Shown here: positions 1 through 4,866 of the stretch, in pieces
How positions within the stretch are numbered: the first letter of the stretch is position 1
How the letters are laid out: every line of letters begins with the position of its first letter
From: Actinospica sp035712985
GTDB taxonomy: Bacteria > Actinomycetota > Actinomycetes > Streptomycetales > Catenulisporaceae
Direction of reading: 5' to 3'
Assembly: GCA_035712985.1 (NCBI GenBank)
Contig: DASTAE010000140.1
Coordinates: forward strand, 1 to 5,532
DNA: 5,532 bases
Program-made: the position numbers and the translations under genes
Notes under the pieces: model-generated
Seen by the model: only the letters and a program-made list of their open reading frames with translations
What the model was told of the DNA's origin: nothing
Database searches by the model: none

Positions 1-371
1 ACCAAGCCGTCCAAACCCAATGGAACGGCAACGGCGGCAAAGACTACTTCTACCAAAGCGAAATGCCCTACGACCCACCCAACCAGTCCTCCTGGATGGA
101 CGGCACCTCCAACGGCTACCCGTCCATGAATGTCGCGAGCTCAGTCAGCAACTTCCAGGGCTACGGACTCGGCGTGTACTGCTACTTCAGCACGAACTCG
201 AGCGTCCACAGCGCGAACGCGTTCACGGCGCCGAACACCTCGGGAGTGCAGTTCAACGACATGGTGACCGTCTCGCTCGGCGGAGTCGGCACCATCGACC
301 ACATCATCAACGGGACCGGCAACACGGTGAACTCCGGAAGCACGGTCGCGGACCTGGCCAGCTACAACTAG
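1..371 (+). CDS. C-terminal part of a secreted parallel beta-helix protein (5' end outside window)
   Basis: The reading frame is open from base 3, the first complete codon, to a TAG stop at 369-371. It gives the last 122 residues of a larger protein. What is seen: a chain rich in Gly, Asn, Ser, Thr and Val, with short beta-strand-like stretches, aromatic clusters (YGLGVYCYF) and the end motif VTVSLGGVGTIDHIING. This matches my memory of the C-terminus of a large actinobacterial family variously labelled 'coagulation factor 5/8 type domain protein' or, misleadingly, 'adenylyl cyclase'. Those are exported right-handed beta-helix proteins related to the pectate-lyase/GH55-like fold, presumably acting on polysaccharides. 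The export signal and any catalytic residues lie upstream and cannot be judged. Codons such as CAA, AAA and GAA are commoner at the left end than in the neighbouring genes. The gene converges on the glycosyltransferase gene and shares its terminator. The coding call is firm; the family assignment is tentative. Confidence 0.7.
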   Translation, partial: QAVQTQWNGNGGKDYFYQSEMPYDPPNQSSWMDGTSNGYPSMNVASSVSNFQGYGLGVYCYFSTNSSVHSANAFTAPNTSGVQFNDMVTVSLGGVGTIDHIINGTGNTVNSGSTVADLASYN

Positions 372-396
372 GCCCACGGTTGTAACAGGCCAGTCA

Positions 397-443
397 GATC
401 GGGCTGGGTGGGAGACGCGAACCGTCTCTCACCCGGCCCGATC
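397..443. terminator. Two-way intrinsic terminator hairpin between convergent genes
   Basis: Left arm 397-417 and right arm 423-443 pair along all 21 positions around a 5-base loop (CGAAC). In the plus-strand RNA, 19 pairs are Watson-Crick and two are G-U wobbles. The hairpin begins 25 bases after the stop of the beta-helix gene, and its right arm covers the first two of the three bases of the glycosyltransferase stop codon (442-444). It can therefore serve both converging transcripts. No T-tract follows on either side, which is common for actinobacterial terminators. Confidence 0.8.
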
Positions 444-1623
444 ACTCCGCCGACTCGATCACGCGCCCCTTCCACGATCCGCCCCGCCCTTGCCGATGCC
501 GACGTGCCGAATCCACCGTCATCGCCCCGTACAGCGTCATCACCCCGGGCAACAGCGGCGCCCGCCACCACCGCAGCCCGTAGAGCCGCAGCACCGGCAG
601 ATAGCTGGCCGACATCACCGCCCACGCGCCGAGCGCCGGAAGCGCCAAGCCCCACCACCGCTGCGTGACCAGGCCGACGACCCCGAGGACCACCGGCAGC
701 CCATACGTGAACACGAGGCCGACGACCGTCCCGAGTAGCAACCACGGCGAGTACCTCAGTTGGGTGTACGCACTCCGCGCGATCATGTCCCACAGATCGG
801 CCAAACGAGGGTAAGGGCGCAGGCTGCGCACCCCCGTCGTCACCCCGAGCCAGATCCGCCCGCCACCACGCTTGAGCAGCGTCCCGAGCGCCACATCGTC
901 GATCCGCGCGGCCGAGATCCCGGCCAGGCCGCCGACGGCGTCGAGCATCTCCCGCCGCACGAGCATGCACCCGCCGGCGGCCGCGGCCGTCCGCGCGCCC
1001 GGCCTGCGCACCCAAGCCGGGGGATAGAGTTGAAAGAAGCTGTACACGAACGCGGGTACGATCATCCGCTCGGCGGCCGAGTCCGTGCTCAGCCGCGCCA
1101 TCAGCGACACCAGGTCCAGCCGCTCGTCCTGCGCATGCCGCACAAGCCGCCGCAGGCTGTCCGCCGGATGCGCGATATCCGAGTCCGTGAACAGCACGTA
1201 ATCAGAACCGGGGTCGACCTCCCGCATCCCCCGATCCATCGCCGCCACCTTCCCGGCCCACCCCGGAGGCGGCCCCGCCCCGCGCACCACGCGGAGTTCC
1301 GCGGTACCCGTCGCCGCGGCGGCGAGCCCGGCGGCGACCTCCCCGGTCCCGTCCGTACTCGCATCGTCGACCACGATGATGGTCAGCGCCCCCGGATAGT
1401 CCTGCGCGAGGACCGAGGGCAGGGTCGACGGGAGGACCGCCGCCTCGTCCCGCGCCGGAATCACCGCCGTGACCGCCGGCCACGCCCTGCTCCCGTCTTC
1501 CGCCTCCGGCAGGCGGAGGTTCATCCGCCAGAACCCCCCGCGCCCGATCAGCAACACGAGCCAGATCGCCAGCGACACCCAGGCGAGAACGGCCAGCACC
1601 AGGAACACAGCGTGCGCAGTCAC
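442..1623 (-). CDS. hpnB: HpnB-like membrane glycosyltransferase, family 2 (GT-A fold)
   Basis: This 393-residue protein transfers a sugar from an activated donor, probably at the inner face of the membrane. Seen in order: an N-terminal membrane segment (about 4-26); the start of the GT-A domain at VTAVIPARDE (51-60); the nucleotide-binding VVDDASTDGT (84-93); the metal-binding DSD triad (147-149); an acceptor/active-site region GGCMLVRRE (217-225) with an IDD motif (241-243); QLRYSP (288-293); then two or three hydrophobic segments between about 294 and 372. This layout and the RTAAAAGGCMLVRRE and YTQLRYSP stretches fit the hopanoid-associated glycosyltransferase HpnB, and the length is normal for it. 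The start is GTG at 1621-1623, with GAGG (1633-1636 on the complement) 9 bases upstream. It begins 24 bases after the DUF6891 stop, so the two are probably cotranscribed. No hopanoid genes are in view, so a role in hopanoid modification is inference from family naming only; the acceptor is unknown. Confidence 0.82.
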   Translation of the reverse strand: MTAHAVFLVLAVLAWVSLAIWLVLLIGRGGFWRMNLRLPEAEDGSRAWPAVTAVIPARDEAAVLPSTLPSVLAQDYPGALTIIVVDDASTDGTGEVAAGLAAAATGTAELRVVRGAGPPPGWAGKVAAMDRGMREVDPGSDYVLFTDSDIAHPADSLRRLVRHAQDERLDLVSLMARLSTDSAAERMIVPAFVYSFFQLYPPAWVRRPGARTAAAAGGCMLVRREMLDAVGGLAGISAARIDDVALGTLLKRGGGRIWLGVTTGVRSLRPYPRLADLWDMIARSAYTQLRYSPWLLLGTVVGLVFTYGLPVVLGVVGLVTQRWWGLALPALGAWAVMSASYLPVLRLYGLRWWRAPLLPGVMTLYGAMTVDSARRHRQGRGGSWKGRVIESAE

Positions 1624-1647
1624 GGCGTCAAGCCTCGCACACGCCGG

Positions 1648-2217
1648 TCAGCCGATCCGCTTCAGCCACACGATCGGCTTGACCACCACCGCCTTCCCCG
1701 TGTCCCCGTCCCACTCCACACTCAGGCCTTCGCCCCGCAGCCGCTCGGTGATCTCCCGCGCCACATCCTCCGCAGGGTGCGGCGAGCGTGCGCCGTAGTA
1801 GAGGTAGAGCTCGCCGTCGAGCACCGCGGCCTCCGTGCGCTGCTGATGGAAGAACACGTATCCTCGCGAGTCCTCCTCCATCTCCCCGTGGATCTCCGCG
1901 TGCCCGCACTGAGCGCAGCACGCGAAGTCCTCCCGCGCCACGATCCCGCCGTCCTCGAGCGCCTCGAAGGCCGCCTCGAGCGCATCCACGTCCGTACGCG
2001 CAGGCCACGCAGCCTGCTCGGCGATCCGCGCCCGCCACACGGCGTCCACGATCTCCCGAGCCTGCTCCTGCGTCAGCTGCTCCGGTCCGTCGCCCCCGCC
2101 GAAGTCCTCCTGCATGTCGACGATCGCCTCGGCGACCTCGTCCGCCTCGAGATACCCGCACGCGACCAGCAGCCGCGCGTTCGCCGTGGCCTCGGCCTCC
2201 ACCCCTGGATCTGTCAT
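1648..2217 (-). CDS. DUF6891 family protein, function unknown
   Basis: This encodes a soluble 189-residue protein with no signal peptide or membrane segment. The N-terminal half is acidic and helical, with a region rich in Glu, Ala and Asp (about 6-95). The C-terminal half carries the features I associate with DUF6891: DFACCAQCGHAEIHGE (98-112), RGYVFFHQQRTEAA (118-131), LYLYYGA (138-144), VEWDG (167-171) and a terminal WLKR. The cluster Cys100, Cys101, Cys104, His106 and His110 resembles a metal-binding site, but binding has not been shown by anything here. The frame is open upstream to 2898. The ATG at 2215-2217 is preferred because the upstream extension is antisense to alkB and shows no family similarity, and because a TAGCCT box lies 7 bases before this ATG. 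It is the first gene of a likely operon with the glycosyltransferase and is divergent from alkB. I know of no established function for the family. Confidence 0.8.
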   Translation of the reverse strand: MTDPGVEAEATANARLLVACGYLEADEVAEAIVDMQEDFGGGDGPEQLTQEQAREIVDAVWRARIAEQAAWPARTDVDALEAAFEALEDGGIVAREDFACCAQCGHAEIHGEMEEDSRGYVFFHQQRTEAAVLDGELYLYYGARSPHPAEDVAREITERLRGEGLSVEWDGDTGKAVVVKPIVWLKRIG

Positions 2218-2230
2218 GGAACGCAGGCTA
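2218..2230 (-). promoter_or_regulatory. -10 element for the DUF6891 gene, probable leaderless transcript
   Basis: On the complement the sequence reads TAGCCT (2225-2230), then 7 bases, then the ATG at 2217. No Shine-Dalgarno sequence lies in between. A TAnnnT hexamer at this distance would place the transcription start at or next to the A of ATG, the arrangement of leaderless actinobacterial mRNAs. No good -35 box is visible at 16-19 bases. Confidence 0.5.
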
Positions 2231-2278
2231 CGCGACAGGTCAGACAACCTCCGCGAGCCCGAGTGCGGGGCTACGGCC

Positions 2279-2306
2279 GGGACCGGGACCGAGTGGGGGG
2301 ACCGAG
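2279..2306 (+). repeat. GGGACCG direct repeats in the alkB/DUF6891 intergenic region
   Basis: GGGACCG occurs at 2279-2285, 2285-2291 and 2298-2304. The last two copies extend to GGGACCGAG, with starts 13 bases apart. They lie immediately upstream of the alkB -10 box, between the divergent starts, where a regulator could bind. They may also be simple GC-rich slippage repeats. Confidence 0.4.
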
Positions 2307-2313
2307 ACCGGCG

Positions 2314-2325
2314 TACCCTGACCCC
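2314..2325 (+). promoter_or_regulatory. -10 element for alkB, probable leaderless transcript
   Basis: TACCCT (2314-2319) is followed by 6 bases and then the ATG at 2326. There is no purine-rich ribosome-binding site just before the ATG. The spacing fits a transcript that starts at or within a base of the start codon. The -35 region is not recognisable (CGAGTG or similar). Confidence 0.5.
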
Positions 2326-3000
2326 ATGATCCCGTTCCCCGAGGATCCGCCCCGCCCGAGCCGCGTGGAGATCGCCCCGGGCGCCGTCCACCTGCCCGGC
2401 TGGCTCAGCACCGAGCAGCAGCGCACGCTCGTGACCGCGTGCCGGGAGTGGGCGAAGGGCCCCGTGCCCATGCGCCACACGAGGCTGCCCGGCGGCGGCG
2501 TCATGTCGGTGCAGACCGTGCACCTGGGCTGGTACTGGCGCCCCTACCGCTACACCCGCACCGCCGACGACCACGACGGCGCCCGCGTAGCCGAACTCCC
2601 CGCGTGGCTGGCCGACCTGGGCAGACAGGTCCTGGCCGCCGCCTACCAGGACCCGGCCGCCGCAGCCGCCTACCACCCCGACGTAGCCCTGGTGAACTAC
2701 TACGACCGCGCCGCCAAGATGGGCCTGCACCAGGACAAGGAGGAACGCACCCCGGCCCCCGTGGTCTCCCTGAGCGTCGGCGACCGCTGCGTCTTCCGCC
2801 TGGGCAACACAGAAACCCGCAATCGCCCCTGGACAGACATCGAACTGTCCTCCGGCGACGCCTTCGTCTTCGGCGGCCCGTCCAGGTTCGCCTACCACGG
2901 CGTCCCCAAGCTCTACCCGAACAGCGGGCCCGGGGAGGAAATCGGCCTACCGGAGGGCCGCCTGAACCTGACGCTGCGAGTGACGGGGCTGCCCGGCTGA
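2326..3000 (+). CDS. alkB: AlkB family Fe(II)/2-oxoglutarate-dependent DNA dealkylase
   Basis: This 224-residue enzyme should oxidatively remove methyl lesions such as 1-methyladenine and 3-methylcytosine from DNA, releasing formaldehyde and using Fe(II), O2 and 2-oxoglutarate. The size matches E. coli AlkB (216 residues). The iron ligands are visible: His135 and Asp137 in LHQDKEE (134-140), and His191 in AYHGV (189-193). The RLNLTLR block (212-218) matches the RxNxTxR signature, so Arg212 and Arg218 correspond to the 2-oxoglutarate- and substrate-side arginines. VNYYDRAAKMGLHQDK aligns with the INRYxPGAKLSLHQDK region of the E. coli protein. Trp70 in LGWYW or a nearby aromatic may serve the base-stacking region, which is less certain. 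The frame is open upstream to 760, but the ATG at 2326 is chosen because family similarity begins just after it and a -10-like box sits before it. It stands alone, divergent from the DUF6891 operon, with no ada or alkA gene in view. Confidence 0.93.
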   Translation: MIPFPEDPPRPSRVEIAPGAVHLPGWLSTEQQRTLVTACREWAKGPVPMRHTRLPGGGVMSVQTVHLGWYWRPYRYTRTADDHDGARVAELPAWLADLGRQVLAAAYQDPAAAAAYHPDVALVNYYDRAAKMGLHQDKEERTPAPVVSLSVGDRCVFRLGNTETRNRPWTDIELSSGDAFVFGGPSRFAYHGVPKLYPNSGPGEEIGLPEGRLNLTLRVTGLPG

Positions 3001-3183
3001 CGAGCCTTCGACGTGAGGAGAATCACCGCTTCGCGACTGTGGGGATAAGGCGCGCGGGGCTGTGGCTAGGGCCGGGTCGCGTCGGCGGCCTGCGGTTTCG
3101 TGTTCGTCCGCGAGCCCACGTAGAAGCGCGCGGCTTGGCAGGGGCTGGCGAAGCGTCGCTCTGACCGTCGGGTGCACGAGGAC
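3001..3183. other. Convergent intergenic region, no gene seen
   Basis: This lies between the stop codons of alkB and the methyltransferase gene. No coding pattern, tRNA or strong hairpin is visible. The best short stem is GGCGA/TCGCT (3147-3151 with 3156-3160, 4-base loop, one G-U pair). That is too weak to call a terminator with confidence, although a terminator for both genes would be expected here. Confidence 0.4.
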
Positions 3184-3729
3184 TTACTCCGCGCGCACCG
3201 GCCGTCCCCACACCACCGTCGCCGTCACCTCCACGGGCGCCGCGCCGTCCGCGATGTGGGGGAGGGGCAGGGTCCGGTGCTCGCCGGACTTCCTGAAGAG
3301 GCCGCGGGCGATCAGCTCGTCGACGATCGGCAGGGGCGGACGGTCCTCGCCGTGTTCGACGATGGCCATGACGCCGTGGTCGGCCAGCACCTCGGCGAGG
3401 CGGGCCATGGTGCGGCGCCACGGAAGCCGGTAGAGGCCGGAGTCGGCGATGATCAGGCTGTAGGGGCCGTTGAGGGGGACGCGGTCCACCGCCCCGGCGA
3501 TCCAGTGCAGGTCGGGGTGGCCGCCGCCCGGCAGTTCGCGGGCGGCGGCGATCAGGTCGGGGGAGGGCTCCACGGCGTCCAGTCGGGAGACGCGGCCGCG
3601 GGCGATCAGCGGTCTGGCCAGCGCGCCCTCGCCGGCGCCGATGTCGAGGACGTGGGTCGGCTCGTCGAGCAGGCTCTCGAGCACGTCGAACACTTCGGCG
3701 GGGTACGGCGGCGACTGGCTATCCGTCAT
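3184..3729 (-). CDS. Small class I SAM-dependent methyltransferase
   Basis: This 181-residue cytoplasmic protein has the S-adenosylmethionine-binding half of a Rossmann-type methyltransferase. Motif I is VLDIGAGEG (27-35) with its glycine loop. The acidic residue ending strand 2 is Glu54 in DAVEPS (51-56). A motif-IV-like strand is SLIIADSGLYRL (91-102), followed by a helix and the strand GVMAIVEHG (119-127). It is shorter than most family members (about 200-280 residues), mainly through a reduced C-terminal region, so the substrate cannot be inferred. The frame continues upstream to 4452 but is there antisense to the deacetylase frame. The ATG at 3727-3729 is the first start giving a compact protein, and motif I begins 26 residues in. 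It lies 95 bases downstream of the deacetylase stop, with a hairpin between, so it is probably transcribed separately. It converges with alkB. The fold is clear; the biological role is unknown. Confidence 0.82.
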   Translation of the reverse strand: MTDSQSPPYPAEVFDVLESLLDEPTHVLDIGAGEGALARPLIARGRVSRLDAVEPSPDLIAAARELPGGGHPDLHWIAGAVDRVPLNGPYSLIIADSGLYRLPWRRTMARLAEVLADHGVMAIVEHGEDRPPLPIVDELIARGLFRKSGEHRTLPLPHIADGAAPVEVTATVVWGRPVRAE

Positions 3730-3741
3730 ATTGCCATCATG
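3730..3741 (-). promoter_or_regulatory. Possible -10 element for the methyltransferase gene
   Basis: The complement reads CATGAT (3736-3741), 6 bases before the ATG at 3729, and there is no Shine-Dalgarno sequence. The hexamer matches TATAAT at four positions but lacks the first T, so this is the weakest of the start-proximal boxes in the window. Confidence 0.3.
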
Positions 3742-3798
3742 CCCGCGCCGTCTACCGCGCGACTGACGCCGCCCGTTTCGGGACGAAGTTAATGCCTT

Positions 3799-3824
3799 CG
3801 GCGAGCCGCAGCCGGGGCTCGCCG
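3799..3824 (-). terminator. Hairpin terminator after the deacetylase gene
   Basis: CGGCGAGCC (3799-3807) and GGCTCGCCG (3816-3824) form a perfect 9-bp stem with an 8-base loop. The stem begins at the base next to the deacetylase stop codon (3825-3827). In the minus-strand transcript it is followed by AAGGCATTAACTTCG, which has no real T-tract. The position supports transcription ending before the methyltransferase gene. Confidence 0.65.
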
Positions 3825-4721
3825 CTACATGGTCACGAAGTTGTACCCGTCTTCCAGCAGCTTCGGTATGAAGATCCTCATCGCGGCCACGGTGTTCCGG
3901 CGCACGCCGCCGCCGTCGTGCTCCAGGATGATGTCGTGCGCCTTCGTGGTGCTCAGCACGGTGTGCACGATCATCTGGGTGTCCACGTGCGCCGTGTTCC
4001 AGTCCTGGGGGTCCACCGACCAGTCGATCGGGCGCAGTCCGCGCTCCGCGCAGGCCTTGAAGACCGCCGGCGACCAGTTCCCGTAGGGCGCGCGGAAGAT
4101 GTCGGGGCTCTGCTGGGCCTCGTCGAGCGCCTCGTTGCAGCGGTCGATCTGCGAGAGGACCTGCTTGAGCGTGAGGTGCTTCAGATCCGCGTGGTTCCAG
4201 GTGTGGTTGGTGATCGTGTGGCCGGCCGCCGAGACCTCCTTCACGAGCGAGAGGTTCGAGTGGATGTGATAGCCGACCATGTTGAACGTGGCCTTGATCC
4301 CGTACTGGCGCAGGATCTCGAGCACCTGCGGCGTGTAGGTCGGGTCCGGGCCGTCGTCCATGGTGAGCGCTATCGCCTTGGCGCCCTGGTCGTCCACGTA
4401 GTACTGCGGCTTCGTGGCGACCGCGGTCGTCGGGTGCACCGGCGGCGTCCACGCGGGGGACGGAGTGGGGCTGGGGCCGGCGCTGGTGGCGCTCGGGCTC
4501 GAGCCTGTGGTCGGGACGTTGCCGGCGGTGGTGGTCTTGGCGTTCGACGTGCGGGTCGCGGCGACGATGCCGGCGCCGATGCCCACGCCGACCAGGGTGA
4601 CTCCGCCGATCGCGGCCACCACCTTCCGCCGCGCGGGGCGGCGGGCTTCGGCCGCCTCACCCGCCGCCGGCTCCCCGGGGTGGTTGATCTGCACGGTCCG
4701 CTGAAGATCTTCGTCGCTCAC
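3825..4721 (-). CDS. Membrane-anchored polysaccharide deacetylase (NodB/CE4 family)
   Basis: This 298-residue enzyme is predicted to hydrolyse N-acetyl groups from an extracellular polysaccharide, most plausibly cell-wall peptidoglycan or a chitin-like polymer. A basic cytoplasmic stretch (RRPARRK, 27-33) precedes one hydrophobic segment (about 34-55). A Ser/Thr/Pro/Ala-rich linker (about 58-103) follows, then the NodB domain (about 115-298) outside the membrane. All five CE4 motifs are present: TMDDGP (120-125, Met in place of the usual Phe), with Asp122 the likely base and Asp123 a metal ligand; HTWNH (173-177), metal ligands His173 and His177; RAPYG (210-214); DWSVDPQDW (233-241); and ILEHD (265-269), with His268 catalytic. 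The chain ends soon after motif 5, as is normal. The start is GTG at 4719-4721, without a Shine-Dalgarno sequence. An ECF-type promoter lies just upstream. The gene is divergent from the DUF1707 gene. The true substrate cannot be read from the sequence. Confidence 0.9.
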   Translation of the reverse strand: MSDEDLQRTVQINHPGEPAAGEAAEARRPARRKVVAAIGGVTLVGVGIGAGIVAATRTSNAKTTTAGNVPTTGSSPSATSAGPSPTPSPAWTPPVHPTTAVATKPQYYVDDQGAKAIALTMDDGPDPTYTPQVLEILRQYGIKATFNMVGYHIHSNLSLVKEVSAAGHTITNHTWNHADLKHLTLKQVLSQIDRCNEALDEAQQSPDIFRAPYGNWSPAVFKACAERGLRPIDWSVDPQDWNTAHVDTQMIVHTVLSTTKAHDIILEHDGGGVRRNTVAAMRIFIPKLLEDGYNFVTM

Positions 4722-4769
4722 ACCCGATAGAGACGCCCAACGCGGCCGTGCGGTTCGCGAAATCTTCAG
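4701..4769. repeat. Inverted pair of CTGAAGAT(C)TTCG sites around the deacetylase start
   Basis: CTGAAGATCTTCG at 4701-4713 recurs in inverted orientation at 4758-4769, where the complement reads CTGAAGATTTCG. The two differ by one inserted base. The first copy contains the perfect palindrome GAAGATCTTC (4703-4712) and lies within the 5' end of the coding region. The second adjoins the -35 box of the proposed promoter. This is the placement expected of a paired operator, but no regulator is identified. Confidence 0.45.
4722..4756 (-). promoter_or_regulatory. ECF sigma factor-type promoter for the deacetylase gene
   Basis: On the complement, GAACC (4752-4756) is followed by exactly 16 bases and then CGTCTC (4730-4735). 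The next 8 bases lead straight into the GTG start at 4721. An AAC-containing -35 with a CGTC-containing -10 at this spacing is the pattern of ECF sigma factors such as streptomycete SigE, which respond to cell-envelope stress. The transcript would begin at or within a few bases of the GTG. This is read by eye from a short motif. Confidence 0.5.
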
Positions 4770-4781
4770 ATTGTTTTAAGT
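4759..4781. promoter_or_regulatory. A/T-rich patch in the deacetylase/DUF1707 divergent promoter region
   Basis: This short stretch is mostly A and T, in sharp contrast to its GC-rich surroundings. It includes AATCT-TC-AGATT (4761-4772, 5-bp inverted repeat) and TTGTTTTAAG (4771-4780). It sits upstream of the proposed ECF promoter and could act as an UP-type element or a protein-binding site for either divergent gene. Confidence 0.35.
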
Positions 4782-4853
4782 CATCTCCCGGCCCGGGGCG
4801 CGACGTCCGCAGGTTGCCGAAATGATGTCTGGAGCCGCCGCGCGTGGACGGCA

Positions 4854-4866
4854 TAACCTACTCCCC
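4854..4866 (+). promoter_or_regulatory. -10 element for the DUF1707 gene, probable leaderless transcript
   Basis: TAACCT (4854-4859) is followed by 7 bases and the ATG at 4867, with no ribosome-binding site in between. A weak -35 candidate, TGGAGC (4830-4835), lies 18 bases upstream of the hexamer and matches TTGACA at three positions. Confidence 0.55.

Noticed and set aside
760..2325. Long plus-strand open frame continuous with alkB, which would give a 746-residue protein
   Set aside because: The extension runs opposite two real minus-strand genes. It is a low-complexity Arg/Pro/His-rich translation typical of the antisense frame of GC-rich genes, and AlkB similarity begins only after the ATG at 2326.
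2218..2898. Upstream extension of the DUF6891 frame (227 extra residues)
   Set aside because: It is antisense to alkB and rich in Gly, Ala and Val with no family pattern. The well-placed ATG at 2217 explains the gene better.
3784..3800. CGAAG/CTTCG small inverted repeat downstream of the deacetylase terminator
   Set aside because: A 5-bp stem with a 7-base loop is readily found by chance, and the adjacent 9-bp hairpin explains termination better.
3730..4452. Upstream extension of the methyltransferase frame
   Set aside because: It overlaps the deacetylase gene on the same strand in another frame, crosses its terminator hairpin, and gives an Arg/Pro/His-rich translation unlike a real protein.
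3792..4730. 312-residue plus-strand open frame opposite the deacetylase
   Set aside because: It has low-complexity Arg/Gly/Val composition and is fully antisense to a gene with all CE4 motifs.
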